Of a stretch of 64,000 nucleotides of DNA, positions 24,511 to 33,056 are shown in pieces (position 1 is the first letter of the stretch; the number at the start of each line of letters is the position of its first letter). The DNA is taken from positions 432,752 through 496,751 of the forward strand of contig NZ_MUXN01000024.1 of NCBI RefSeq assembly GCF_001995215.1. Reading direction: 5' to 3'. The notes below the pieces were generated by a model. The model was not told the DNA's origin. It searched no databases and was given only the letters and a program-made list of their open reading frames with translations. Position numbers and translations under genes: made by a program. Origin of the DNA: Amycolatopsis azurea DSM 43854 (lineage in GTDB: Bacteria; Actinomycetota; Actinomycetes; Mycobacteriales; Pseudonocardiaceae).

Positions 24511-25761
24511 CTAGTCGGTCCGTGCCCCTTCGCTCACCAGCCGGTCACCCCCGATCGGGGCGGGATCGTCGAGCCCGCGCCAGACCCGGAAGACCGCCGG
24601 GAAAGTGCTGGCGATGAGGTACAGGCCCCCGAAAGCCGCGAGCGCCCCGACGAGCCCGACGCCGTCGAGCAGCAGCCCGGCCGCCATCGAGCCGAGCGGC
24701 ATCGCGGCGAGCACCCCGCCCACGAGGAGACTGAGCACGCGGCCCCGGACGGCTTCCGGAACCCGCTCGTAGACCACCGGAAGCAGGATCGGGTTGAGCG
24801 CGCCCGCCCCAATCCCCGCGACCACCAGCCCGGCGAGCAGGACGGCCGGCGCCGGTTCGAGCGCGAGCAGGGCGAATCTCGGCGCGCCTTCGATGCCGAC
24901 GGCGACGAGGATCGCCGTCCGCCGCGAGAGCCGGTGACCGGCCCAGCCGTAGAGCGCCGAGCCGATCAGCGCGCCGACCGCGACGGCGGTGATCATCGCG
25001 CCGATGAGCGCGGTGCTGTGCAGGACCTGGTCGCCGTACGCCGGGTAAAGGACGCCGAGAAGTCCGAAGTCGAGGCTGTTGGTGAGCATCAGCATGCCCA
25101 CGATCGCGCGCAACAAGCCGTCACGCTTGATGTACCCGAGCCCTTCGCGCAGTTCCTTGAGGTATCCGCCCGACGACGGTCTCGGCGGACCGGCCGCCGA
25201 CGGGATCAGCATGAACACCAGCGCGGAGGACAGCAGCAACGCGCCCGCGTCGACGTACAGCACCTGCATCGGGCCGATCAGCGCGATGAGCGCGCCGGCG
25301 GCGGGGCCGCCGACCATGCGGCCGGTCCTCATCGCCGCTTCGACGGCGCTCGCCGCCCGGCTCATGCGGACTCCGCCGAGCTCGGCGACTCCGGGGAGCA
25401 GCACCTGCTTCGCCGTGTCGGCGGGACCGCGGGACACGCCCATCACGAACGACAGCGCGATCAACCCGGGAAGGCTGAGCCCTGTCGTGTGCATCGCGAG
25501 CGGGATCAGCAGGACCGTCACGGTGGTCAGCAGGTCCGCGCCGACGCTGGCGCGGCGGGTGCCGACCCGGTCGACGATCGGCCCGCCCAGCATCGCGGCG
25601 ACCATCAGGCCGAGCACTTCGGCCGCGGTGACGAGACCGGTCTTGGTCCCGCTGCCGGTGCTCTGCAGGACGAACCAGGGAATCGCGAGCAGCGTCATCA
25701 TCACCCCGGCCGAGGAGATCCCCGAAGCCACGACCAGAGCCCCCAGCGGCATCCGGCTCAT
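24511..25761 (-). CDS. MFS transporter
   Basis: This 416-residue protein has about 12 membrane helices and the loop GGPIVDRVGTRRA. It resembles the MFS group of actinobacterial macrolide/drug exporters. The ATG at 25761 overlaps the ArsR-like gene stop (ATGA). The regulator-exporter pair suggests an inducible efflux system. Confidence 0.88.
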   Translation of the reverse strand: MSRMPLGALVVASGISSAGVMMTLLAIPWFVLQSTGSGTKTGLVTAAEVLGLMVAAMLGGPIVDRVGTRRASVGADLLTTVTVLLIPLAMHTTGLSLPGLIALSFVMGVSRGPADTAKQVLLPGVAELGGVRMSRAASAVEAAMRTGRMVGGPAAGALIALIGPMQVLYVDAGALLLSSALVFMLIPSAAGPPRPSSGGYLKELREGLGYIKRDGLLRAIVGMLMLTNSLDFGLLGVLYPAYGDQVLHSTALIGAMITAVAVGALIGSALYGWAGHRLSRRTAILVAVGIEGAPRFALLALEPAPAVLLAGLVVAGIGAGALNPILLPVVYERVPEAVRGRVLSLLVGGVLAAMPLGSMAAGLLLDGVGLVGALAAFGGLYLIASTFPAVFRVWRGLDDPAPIGGDRLVSEGARTD

Positions 25762-26336
25762 GGCGTCTCCGGCCGGGATTTCCTCGGGAAGGCCGCCCAG
25801 TGCACCCGGACGGGGGTATCGCCTTCCTCGACCGGACGGCGATAGCGCTTGATCACGTCGAGGATCTCGTCGCTCAGCGCGGCCGCCTCGTCGGGCGTCA
25901 GCGACAGGGACGAGTCGTGGAAGGAGACCTTGTCGATCCACTCGTCCGACCAGTCCCGCATCTCGGCGACGAACTGCGCCTCGGCCGCGTGGCGTTGGTC
26001 GACCATCGTGTGGGCGTACGTGCTGAACGGCCCCGCGAGATCGGGATCCCTGATGAAGTCCTGGCCCTGGAGCTGATCCCCGTCGTGCACGGCCTTCCAC
26101 CACCGGTCTCGCCGGTTGCCGCGCTCGGGATCCTCGGTGACCAGGCCGTATTCGGCCAGCTGGCGCAGATGCCAGCTGGTGGTCCCGGAACTCTCCCCCA
26201 GCCGTTTCCCCAGTCCGGACGCCGTCGCCGGACCGTCCTCCCGCAACAGCTCCAAGATCCTGACCCGCAGTGGATGCGACAGCGCTCGCAGCAGGCGTCC
26301 GTCGATCCGCGCGAGATACCTCTCGCTCTTCCCCAT
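25758..26336 (-). CDS. ArsR-type winged-helix regulator
   Basis: This 192-residue protein has an ArsR/HTH_20-type winged helix (RALSHPLRVRILELLREDGPATASGLGKRLGESSGTTSWHLRQLAEYGLV) and a helical C-terminal half. The start at 26336 is chosen from AGGATCGCC in front; seven further codons upstream are possible. It is coupled to the MFS gene and has a palindromic operator candidate just upstream. Confidence 0.88.
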   Translation of the reverse strand: MGKSERYLARIDGRLLRALSHPLRVRILELLREDGPATASGLGKRLGESSGTTSWHLRQLAEYGLVTEDPERGNRRDRWWKAVHDGDQLQGQDFIRDPDLAGPFSTYAHTMVDQRHAAEAQFVAEMRDWSDEWIDKVSFHDSSLSLTPDEAAALSDEILDVIKRYRRPVEEGDTPVRVHWAAFPRKSRPETP

Positions 26337-26350
26337 ACCGGCGATCCTAC

Positions 26351-26372
26351 ATTGCAAAGAGTTCTCTGCAAT
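26351..26372 (-). promoter_or_regulatory. Candidate ArsR-type operator
   Basis: ATTGCA/TGCAAT half-sites flank AAGAGTTCTC, giving a 22-base near-palindrome in an AT-rich patch 15 bases upstream of the regulator start. It is well placed for autorepression. Confidence 0.55.
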
Positions 26373-26402
26373 CGAATTCAGCCAGGAAAACGGTTCTGGA
26401 GT

Positions 26403-26433
26403 TTGACCTCTACTTAAGTTCAGGTTCTACGGT
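26403..26433 (+). promoter_or_regulatory. MerR-type promoter with 19-bp spacer
   Basis: TTGACC (26403-26408) and TACGGT (26428-26433) are separated by 19 bases, the overlong spacing of MerR/SoxR-activated promoters. The spacer contains a dyad, ACCT-N12-AGGT (26406-26425), centred on ACTTAAGT. The -10 ends 7 bases before the ATG at 26441, implying a leaderless message. No MerR gene is adjacent, so a regulator elsewhere must act in trans. Confidence 0.65.
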
Positions 26434-26440
26434 CTGTGCC

Positions 26441-26977
26441 ATGACAACCGACACGCCTTACCAGCTGGCAGTGGTGATCAGCAGCGTCCGCGAAGGCCGC
26501 TTCGCACCCGTCGTCGCGAACTGGTTCCTCGAACGTGCGAAACAGCGCGAAGACGTCACCCTGTCCGTCATCGACCTCGCCGAAGCCCCTGATGGCCTCT
26601 CTTCCGGCGTCTCCGCCGCCGACGCCGTCGTCGTGATCGTCCCCGAGTACAACCACAGCTACCCCGGCCCGCTCAAGGCCGCGCTCGACGCCACCGGCCG
26701 CGAGTGGCACGGAAAGCCGGTCGCCTTCGTCTCCTACGGCGGGATCTCCGGCGGCCTGCGCGCGGTCGAGCACCTGCGCCCGGTCTTCGCCGAACTCCAC
26801 GCCGCCACGATCCGCGAGACCGTGAGCTTCCCCTACGCCTGGAACCACTTCGGCCCGGACGGCGAGCACGACGACTTCGAGGGAGCCTCCGTCGCGGCCA
26901 CCACTCTGCTGAACCAATTGGGCTGGTGGGCCAACGCGCTGCGCGACGCACGCCGGGTGCGGCCTTACGCCGCCTGA
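26441..26977 (+). CDS. NADPH-dependent FMN reductase (flavodoxin fold)
   Basis: This 178-residue protein matches the FMN_red family: ISSVREGRFAPVVANWF binds the flavin phosphate, VIVPEYNHSYPGPLKAALD is the family signature, and VSYGGISGG the second flavin loop. Members reduce FMN, quinones or chromate with NAD(P)H. The MerR-type promoter directly upstream suggests induction by redox-active compounds, which is inference. Confidence 0.92.
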   Translation: MTTDTPYQLAVVISSVREGRFAPVVANWFLERAKQREDVTLSVIDLAEAPDGLSSGVSAADAVVVIVPEYNHSYPGPLKAALDATGREWHGKPVAFVSYGGISGGLRAVEHLRPVFAELHAATIRETVSFPYAWNHFGPDGEHDDFEGASVAATTLLNQLGWWANALRDARRVRPYAA

Positions 26978-26980
26978 CCG

Positions 26981-27025
26981 ATGTCCGTGGAGGACCCGGC
27001 TGGGGGTCGGGTCCTTCACGGACAT
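26981..27025. terminator. Palindrome, shortened relative of family A
   Basis: ATGTCCGTGGAGGACCCG pairs with CGGGTCCTTCACGGACAT with one mismatch. It lies 4 bases after the reductase stop and so is likely a terminator. The outer arms share GTCCGTG...CACGGAC with the 55-bp family A repeats. Confidence 0.7.
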
Positions 27026-27053
27026 CCGGGCTCGGACATGGCAGGCTGTCCGC

Positions 27054-27998
27054 GTGACCGGACCACTCGCTCTCCTCGATTCCGCGAGCCTCTACTTCCG
27101 CTCGTTCTACGCACTGCCCGAGTCGATGACCGCCCCGGACGGGACTCCGGTCAACGCCGTACGCGGGTTCACCGACACCGTCGCGCGGATCCTCGTCGAC
27201 CGGCGACCCTCCCGGCTCGTGGCGTGCCTGGACGCGGACTGGCGGCCGAAGTTCCGCACCGACCTGCTGCCCAGCTACAAGGCGCACCGGGTGGCCGAAG
27301 AGGTCCCGGACGGCGGCGACGTCGAAGAGGTGCCGGACACGCTGACCCCGCAGGTCCCGATCATCCTCGAACTGCTGGAGGCCTTCGGGCTCGCGACGGC
27401 CGAGGCGGCCGGGTACGAGGCCGACGACGTCATCGGCGCGCTCGCGATCCGCGAACAGAAGTCGCCGGTCGAGGTCATCACCGGTGACCGCGACCTGTTC
27501 CAGCTGGTCCGCCACGAGCCGACGCCGACGGTGGTCATCTACGTCGGCAAGGGCTGGAACAAGGCCGAGATCCTCGGCCCGGACGAGCTCGCCGAGAAGT
27601 ACGGGATCCCGGCCGCGAACGCCGGCCCCGGATACGCCGACATGGCCGCGCTGCGCGGAGACCCGTCGGACGGGCTGCCCGGCGTCGCCGGGATCGGCGA
27701 GAAGACCGCGGCGAAGCTGATCACCCAGTTCGGCTCGCTCCAGGAGCTGATCGAGGCGGCCGACGCCGGTGACTCTCGGGTGCCGCTCAAGACCCGGCTG
27801 CGGCTGACCGACGCCGCCGACTACCTCGCAGTCGCGCCGACCGTCGTGCGGGTCGCGGCCGACGCGCCGGTCGAACAGTCCCGCCCGGACACCGTCCCGT
27901 CCGAACCCGCCGACCCGGACAAGGTCGCGGAACTGGCGGAGCGCTGGAATCTCGGTCGTTCGGTGGAGCGTCTGCTGGCCGCGCTCCCCAAGTCATGA
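27054..27998 (+). CDS. 5'-3' exonuclease (FEN/Pol I N-domain homologue)
   Basis: The 314-residue protein is the stand-alone 5'-3' exonuclease domain. Acidic metal-site motifs are seen in ACLDADWRPKFRTDLLPSYKAHR, AAGYEADDVIGALA and VITGDRDLFQLV; the helix-hairpin-helix segment is GLPGVAGIGEKTAAKLI. Its position beside helY and the tat/paf genes matches the mycobacterial Rv2090 locus. It cleaves flap or RNA-primer structures in repair and replication. It overlaps the pirin gene by 4 bases. Confidence 0.93.
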   Translation: MTGPLALLDSASLYFRSFYALPESMTAPDGTPVNAVRGFTDTVARILVDRRPSRLVACLDADWRPKFRTDLLPSYKAHRVAEEVPDGGDVEEVPDTLTPQVPIILELLEAFGLATAEAAGYEADDVIGALAIREQKSPVEVITGDRDLFQLVRHEPTPTVVIYVGKGWNKAEILGPDELAEKYGIPAANAGPGYADMAALRGDPSDGLPGVAGIGEKTAAKLITQFGSLQELIEAADAGDSRVPLKTRLRLTDAADYLAVAPTVVRVAADAPVEQSRPDTVPSEPADPDKVAELAERWNLGRSVERLLAALPKS

Positions 27999-28963
27999 GC
28001 AACACCGAGGCCGATCCGGCCGAACTGCTGTGCCGGGACCGTCCCGGCGACGGCGTCACCGTGCTGACCCCGCGCGACGTCCCGCTCGGCGGGCCGCGCG
28101 CGATCCGGGTCCGCCGGACACTTCCGCAACGGCGGCGCTCCCTGATCGGCGCGTGGTGTTTCGCCGACCACTACGGGCCGCAGGACGTGTCGGAGTCCGG
28201 CGGGATGGACGTCGCGCCCCATCCGCACACCGGGTTGCAGACCGCGAGCTGGCTGTTCAGCGGCGAGATCGAACACCGCGACAGCATCGGCACCCACGCC
28301 ATGGTCCGGCCGGGGGAACTCAACCTGATGACCGCCGGGCACGGCATCGCGCATTCGGAAGTGTCCACACCGGACACCGCGACGCTGCACGGCGTCCAGC
28401 TCTGGATCGCGCTGCCGGACGAACACCGTGACACCGCACGGGATTTCCGGCACTACGCGCCTCCGCTGCTCCGGCTCCCCGGAGCCACCGCGCGGGTCTT
28501 CCTCGGCACCCTCGCCGGGACCACCTCACCGGTCCCGGCGTTCACTCCCCTGCTGGGCGCCGAACTCACCGTCGAGCCCGGGGCGACCTTGGCCCTCGAC
28601 GTCGATCCCGCCTTCGAACACGGTGTCCTCCAAGACCTCGGCTCCGTCACCGTCGCCGGAACCGCGCTCGGCACCGGCGAACTCGCGTACCTCGCGCCCG
28701 GCGCCGGACGGCTGGAGCTGACGAACGACGGCGGCGAGCCGGCGCGCGTGCTCCTGCTCGGCGGGACGCCGTTCACCGAAGAACTCGTCATGTGGTGGAA
28801 CTTCGTGGGCCGCAGCCACGACGAGATCGCCGAGTACCGGGAGGCGTGGCAGGCCCAGGCGGACCGGTTCGGCTCCGTGGAGGGCTATCAGGGCACGACG
28901 GCGTGGTTGCCCGCACCCGCGTTGCCGCAGGTACGGATCAAACCGCGCCGCAATCCGGCCTAG
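27995..28963 (+). CDS. Pirin-family cupin protein
   Basis: This 322-residue bicupin has the pirin N-domain metal motif: GGMDVAPHPHTGLQTASWLFSGEIEHRDS, then MTAGHGIAHSE. These give the His-His-His-Glu iron ligands of pirins. The C-terminal cupin carries the Pirin_C segment ending WWNFVGRSHDEIAEYREAW. Some pirins are quercetinases or redox cofactors of regulators; the role here is unknown. It is coupled to the exonuclease. Confidence 0.92.
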   Translation: MSNTEADPAELLCRDRPGDGVTVLTPRDVPLGGPRAIRVRRTLPQRRRSLIGAWCFADHYGPQDVSESGGMDVAPHPHTGLQTASWLFSGEIEHRDSIGTHAMVRPGELNLMTAGHGIAHSEVSTPDTATLHGVQLWIALPDEHRDTARDFRHYAPPLLRLPGATARVFLGTLAGTTSPVPAFTPLLGAELTVEPGATLALDVDPAFEHGVLQDLGSVTVAGTALGTGELAYLAPGAGRLELTNDGGEPARVLLLGGTPFTEELVMWWNFVGRSHDEIAEYREAWQAQADRFGSVEGYQGTTAWLPAPALPQVRIKPRRNPA

Positions 28964-30180
28964 AAGAACGTCCCGCACCAAGCGGCCCGCGCGGTGTGGA
29001 ACAACGCGTCGGCACGGTCGACCGCCCCTTCGTCCAGGACCTCGATCCGGCCCGCCACCACCAGATCTCTGAAGAAGCCCTGTCCGAAGTAGAGGGACGC
29101 CAGCTCCGCGACGTCCAGCCGTAGTTCCGCCTCGGCGGTCGTGCGTTCCACACCGCCGGGGCCGACGAGGTAGCGGCCGTTGTTGTCGGGGAGCTGCTTG
29201 TCGAGCACTTCGAGCACCACGGGTTCGGCGGTGCCGTAGGTGCGCGCCCGCAGCGCGGTGAGCACGTCGACGAGCCGGACCCACAGCTCGTCGATGATCT
29301 CGGTGGTGTTCACCGCACGCGGGTCGGTGAGCAGGGCGGCGATCGGCTCGTCCAGCGGGCGGCCCCGTCCGGCGACGCCCGAGACCAGATCGACCGACAG
29401 CAGGAAACGCCACAACCCCGCCCAGGCCTCCGGTGTCCCGGCGTGGAGCTCCCGGATCTCGAGGATCGCGCCACGCTCCGGCGCCGTCCGGTCGCGCGTG
29501 TCGATGGTCTGGTAGACGACGAAGCCGTCGTCTCCATCCGGTCCACTGTGGATGGCGACGCGATAGCCGCCGTCCCCGGTCACCAGCCGGTCGAAGAAGC
29601 CCGGCCACCATTGCGCGGGCCGGGCGGCGAACCCGGGCCGTGTTCCCTCGAACCTGTTGTACAGCGCCGGAACACGCTCGACGGCTTCGGCGGGAGTGAC
29701 GAACCTGACCACCCCGTCGCGCCCCACGCCGTCACGGACCTGGGCGCGAGGACGTTCGACGAAGACGCCCCTGTCGAAAGTGGCGGCACCGTACCCGTAG
29801 CGGCCGTAGATCACGCCTTCCGAGGCGTGCAGCGCGGCCAGCGGCACGCCACGCGCGGCGAAGTCCTCCAGCTGGGCGGACATCATCGTGGTGAGAATCC
29901 CGCGACGGGTCCAGTCGGCGCGGACGGCGACACCGTCGACGGCCGCGGTGACCAGCTTCCGCCCGCCCGGGACGGTGAGCTCGATGTCGAAGGAGCTGCT
30001 GATCCCCACCGGGGTGTCGTGGTCGTCGAACGCGGCGAACTTCCCTGCGGCGGGCCAGGACGGCGCCATCTTGGCCCAGTCCTCGTCCGAAATCGGCTTG
30101 GCGTGCAAAGCCTGTTCCAGGACTTCGAGGCAGGCCCGCTGTTCGCCTTCGGCCACGGCGCGCACGTGGAATTCGCTCAT
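28960..30180 (-). CDS. Eis-like GNAT N-acetyltransferase, copy 1
   Basis: This 406-residue protein has the Eis layout: a GNAT domain with the acetyl-CoA loop VAVRADWTRRGILTTMM, a second degenerate GNAT domain, and an SCP2-like C-domain. It ends AAWCGTFF; in Eis the terminal carboxylate takes part in catalysis, and a C-terminal Phe is typical. EGVIYGRYGYG is also a family signature. Eis enzymes acetylate aminoglycosides and lysines. It is followed by a DUF4333 lipoprotein gene, and the pair is repeated next door. Confidence 0.9.
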   Translation of the reverse strand: MSEFHVRAVAEGEQRACLEVLEQALHAKPISDEDWAKMAPSWPAAGKFAAFDDHDTPVGISSSFDIELTVPGGRKLVTAAVDGVAVRADWTRRGILTTMMSAQLEDFAARGVPLAALHASEGVIYGRYGYGAATFDRGVFVERPRAQVRDGVGRDGVVRFVTPAEAVERVPALYNRFEGTRPGFAARPAQWWPGFFDRLVTGDGGYRVAIHSGPDGDDGFVVYQTIDTRDRTAPERGAILEIRELHAGTPEAWAGLWRFLLSVDLVSGVAGRGRPLDEPIAALLTDPRAVNTTEIIDELWVRLVDVLTALRARTYGTAEPVVLEVLDKQLPDNNGRYLVGPGGVERTTAEAELRLDVAELASLYFGQGFFRDLVVAGRIEVLDEGAVDRADALFHTARAAWCGTFF

Positions 30181-30224
30181 GACAGGAGATCCTGCCGTCC
30201 ATCCCCGGCGAACCCAACCGGTTT

Positions 30225-30620
30225 TCAGGCGGGCGCGCCGACCTCGTACCGGCCGTCTTCACCGGTCACGGTGATCGTGACGGTCTTGCCCTCCCCGGCG
30301 ACCTGGACGGTGCAGGTGAACGTGCTGCCGTCCTTCACCGTCTGGTTCGCCGGGCAGAGCACGTCGCCGACCTCGGTCACCTGGTAGGTCTCGGTGAGGA
30401 TCTTCCGCACGTCCGCCTGCATGGTCCGGGGATCGAAGACTCTGCCGGGGGCGCTGGAGGGCGAGCCGCCGGAAGACGACGTGCTCGACGAGGCACCTGT
30501 CGTCGGCGTGGCCGTGACGGTCTTCGTCGCCGGGGCGGGCGCCGGGTTGTCCGAACACGCCGCCAGCCCCGCGAAAGCGGCACAGCACAGAACGACCGTC
30601 GCGACGGCTCGCCTGCTCAA
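30225..30620 (-). CDS. DUF4333 lipoprotein
   Basis: This 131-residue protein has a signal peptide and lipobox (AFAGLAAC), a Thr/Ser-rich linker, and a DUF4333 domain: MQADVRKILTETYQVTEVGDVLCPANQTVKDGSTFTC, with two Cys likely disulfide bonded. The TTG at 30620 is preceded by GGTGGAGAAGC. The domain is related to that of the protein at 31897-32688. The function of DUF4333 is unknown. Confidence 0.8.
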   Translation of the reverse strand: MSRRAVATVVLCCAAFAGLAACSDNPAPAPATKTVTATPTTGASSSTSSSGGSPSSAPGRVFDPRTMQADVRKILTETYQVTEVGDVLCPANQTVKDGSTFTCTVQVAGEGKTVTITVTGEDGRYEVGAPA

Positions 30621-30655
30621 GCTTCTCCACCCCCACCGAATGTGATCATCCAACG

Positions 30656-31855
30656 TCAGAAGAAGGTACCGCACCAGGGGTTCACTCGCGTGCCGAACAG
30701 CAGGTCCGCCCGCAGCAAAGCGGCTTCGCCGGTGGCTCGGACGCGTCCCGCGGCCGCGAGATCCGACGCGCGCCAAGCGCCGAGGTACAGCATCGACAAG
30801 GTGTCGACGCCGAGTTCGAGATCCGCCGGGTCCGTGGTGCGGGCCGCACCGTCCGCGGAAAGGCGGTAGCGGCCGGAGTTGTGCTCCAGGAAGGGATCGG
30901 TGACCTCGATGACGACCGGCTCGCCCTGGTACGTGCGGGCGTCGAGCATCGTGGCGACGTCGACCAGCCGGAGCCAACCCTCGTCCTGGACCTTCTCCAC
31001 GGTCACGTGCCGAGGGTCGGTGAACAGCAACTCGACCGGTTCGTCGAGGGGGCGTTTCTCGGCGGTGATGCGGTCGACCAGGTCCACGGACAGCAGGTAC
31101 CGCCACAGCCCCGCGAACGCGTCGGAACCCGAGTGGTGGAAGGACTGGATCTTCAACACCGCAGGGGCGCCGAACTTGGTCCTTTCGACGGTGTAGGTGA
31201 CATAGCCGTCGATGCCGTCCGGACCGCGGTGCACGGCTGTCGCGACCGGCGTGGTCGCCCGGCGCACCTCCCGTTCGTAGCCCGGCCACAGATGCGGGCT
31301 CCGCGCGATCATGCCGGGCCGGATACGCGGAAGGGCGTCGAAGAGCGACGGCCATTGCTCGATGGTGCTTTCCAGATCCAGCAAGGAGATCTCCCCGCCC
31401 ACCGGGACCTCGGGGCGGAACCGGGCACGCTGCCTGTCGACCTCGAACGACTTGGCCCGGGCGCCGATGCCATAACCGAACCTGCCGTAGATGGTGCCCT
31501 CGGAGGCGTGCAGCATAGCCGCCGGCACGCCACGGGCGGCGAAATCCTCGAACTGAGCGCGCATCAGACCGGTCAGCACGCCACGCCGGGTCCGGTCGCC
31601 ACGGACTCCGACCAGGCTGACCGCGGCGAGCGGCGTGGTGCCGCCACCGGGCAGCGTCACTTCCGAATCGAAGGAGCGGGCGGTGCCGATCAGCTCCGGA
31701 TCGAAAGCACCGAACGCTCGGTCCGGCTGCCTCGACCCGGAAATGGCCGACCATTCCTCGTCGGTCATCTCCTTGATGTGCAGGGCACGTCTGAACAGGT
31801 CGGTCGCGGCCCGTTCCTCGTCGGACCGCAGCAGCCGCACAGAGAAGTCGCTCAT
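30656..31855 (-). CDS. Eis-like GNAT N-acetyltransferase, copy 2
   Basis: This 399-residue paralogue of the Eis-like protein at 28960-30180 shares the same fold order. It has VRGDRTRRGVLTGLM for acetyl-CoA binding, EGTIYGRFGYG, and the terminal NPWCGTFF. Sequence divergence is high enough that the duplication is old or has been under diversifying selection. It is followed and preceded by DUF4333 genes. Confidence 0.9.
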   Translation of the reverse strand: MSDFSVRLLRSDEERAATDLFRRALHIKEMTDEEWSAISGSRQPDRAFGAFDPELIGTARSFDSEVTLPGGGTTPLAAVSLVGVRGDRTRRGVLTGLMRAQFEDFAARGVPAAMLHASEGTIYGRFGYGIGARAKSFEVDRQRARFRPEVPVGGEISLLDLESTIEQWPSLFDALPRIRPGMIARSPHLWPGYEREVRRATTPVATAVHRGPDGIDGYVTYTVERTKFGAPAVLKIQSFHHSGSDAFAGLWRYLLSVDLVDRITAEKRPLDEPVELLFTDPRHVTVEKVQDEGWLRLVDVATMLDARTYQGEPVVIEVTDPFLEHNSGRYRLSADGAARTTDPADLELGVDTLSMLYLGAWRASDLAAAGRVRATGEAALLRADLLFGTRVNPWCGTFF

Positions 31856-31896
31856 GGGACGATCATGCAGGATCGACCGTCCCCGGCGCCCGCCGT

Positions 31897-32688
31897 TTAC
31901 TTGGTGACGGCGGGTGGCGAGACCTCGTAGTTGCCGGTGTCACCCTTCACGGTGATCGGCACCTCCTGCGGCTTGCCCTCGATCGTCGCGGTGCAGGTGA
32001 ACTTCACCCCGTCCTTGACCTCCTGGCCCGAGGGGCAGGTGACCGCGCTGATCTCCTTGATCCCGTAGGTCTCGGTGAGCAGCTTCTGCACGTCGGTCTG
32101 CATCTGGGTGTTGTTGAACACCTGGGTGTTGAACCACCCCGGCGTCACGAACCCGAGAACGCCGACCGCGGCGATGATCACCACGAGCGCGCCGATCCCG
32201 ATGAACAGGCCCTTCTTGGACTTCGGCTTGTCCTGCGCCTCGCCCTGGGTGCCCGGGAACTGGCTCTGGCCGTAGTCGTACTGGCCCGGCTGCTGCTGCG
32301 GCTGGCCGTACTGCGGCTGTTGCTGCGGGCCGCTCTGCGGGTAGCCGGGCTGCTGCTGGGGTCCGCTCTGCGGATAACCCGGCTGCTGCCCGTACTGCGG
32401 CGGCTGCTGACCCCACTGAGGCTGCTGTTGCTGCGTCTGGGAGGGGTCGTAGCCGGGCTGCTGCTGCGGATAGCCCGGCTGCTGCTGGGACGGGTCGTAC
32501 GGCGCGGGCTGCTGGCCCCACTGAGGCTGTTGCTGCTGCGTCTGTGACGGGTCCGGCTGCTGGCCCCACTGGGGTTGCTGCTGCGGACCGCTCGGCGGTT
32601 GAGCGCCTCCCGGCTGTTGCCCGTAGCCCGGCTGCTGCCCCCACTGGGGCTGCTGCTGCGGGTCGTTGCCGCCATACGGCGTGCTCAT
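31897..32688 (-). CDS. DUF4333 protein with Gln/Pro-rich repeats and one membrane helix
   Basis: The 263-residue protein begins with about 150 residues of Gln/Pro/Gly/Tyr repeats (units such as QQPGYPQSGPQ and QQPQWGQQP), then a basic KSKKG stop-transfer motif, one membrane helix (LFIGIGALVVIIAAVGVLGFV), and an outer DUF4333 domain with MQTDVQKLLTETYGIKEISAVTCPSGQEVKDGVKFTC. The topology is N-terminus inside. The Gln-rich repeats are encoded by tandemly similar DNA (32280-32680). Function unknown. Confidence 0.82.
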   Translation of the reverse strand: MSTPYGGNDPQQQPQWGQQPGYGQQPGGAQPPSGPQQQPQWGQQPDPSQTQQQQPQWGQQPAPYDPSQQQPGYPQQQPGYDPSQTQQQQPQWGQQPPQYGQQPGYPQSGPQQQPGYPQSGPQQQPQYGQPQQQPGQYDYGQSQFPGTQGEAQDKPKSKKGLFIGIGALVVIIAAVGVLGFVTPGWFNTQVFNNTQMQTDVQKLLTETYGIKEISAVTCPSGQEVKDGVKFTCTATIEGKPQEVPITVKGDTGNYEVSPPAVTK

Positions 32689-32828
32689 CGTTCGCCTCCG
32701 CCTGTTCCGCCGTCGTCACCGGCCCACCAACCTTGGCCGTCGTGGGCGATCCAACCACAGGTCCGCGCCCCTGCCCACTGTTCCCGGGTGGTGTCGGCGC
32801 AACTCGATCCGCCGGTCGGCCCAATGCC

Positions 32829-32872
32829 TCGTGAGTGGTAAGTCGCGTTCTAACGATACTTACCACTCACGA
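32829..32872. repeat. 44-bp palindrome, family B copy 1
   Basis: Fourteen-base arms TCGTGAGTGGTAAG and the complement flank N4-GTTCTAAC-N4. The same length and core occur at 33007-33050 and 35907-35950. Confidence 0.9.
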
Positions 32873-32916
32873 CCACCTGCACCGAAGCGGCGCTGGCTCG
32901 TGATTGCCGACGGCGG

Positions 32917-32971
32917 TGTCGCGAAAGCCACTTTCGCGACGTTGAAGGTTGCGAAAGTGGCTTTCGCAACG
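32917..32971. repeat. 55-bp palindrome, family C copy 2
   Basis: GCGAAAGCCACTTTCGC and its complement flank GACGTTGAAGGTT. The length and the GCGAAAGCCAC arm resemble the repeat at 13007-13061. Confidence 0.8.
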
Positions 32972-33006
32972 CGTCCTCTCCTCCGGACAGCGCTGGGTCA
33001 CGTGCG

Positions 33007-33050
33007 TCGTGAGTGGTAAGTCGCGTTCTAACCCCACTTACCACTCACGA
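33007..33050. repeat. 44-bp palindrome, family B copy 2
   Basis: Identical arms to copy 1 and the same TCGC-GTTCTAAC centre; the second spacer is CCCA in place of GATA. It lies 6 bases beyond the helY stop and may double as its terminator. Confidence 0.9.
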
Positions 33051-33056
33051 GACCCG

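Larger units (their letters stand above)
32689..33056. other. Gene-free stretch with three palindromes
   Basis: This 368-base gap separates the DUF4333 gene from the end of helY on the same strand. It holds two family B palindromes and one family C palindrome in 222 bases (32829-33050) and no ORF of coding character. I see no other features. Confidence 0.7.

Noticed and set aside
32280..32680. CRISPR-like or tandem DNA repeats
   Set aside because: They encode Gln/Pro/Gly repeats in the N-terminal part of the DUF4333 protein; unit length is irregular and there are no unique spacers.
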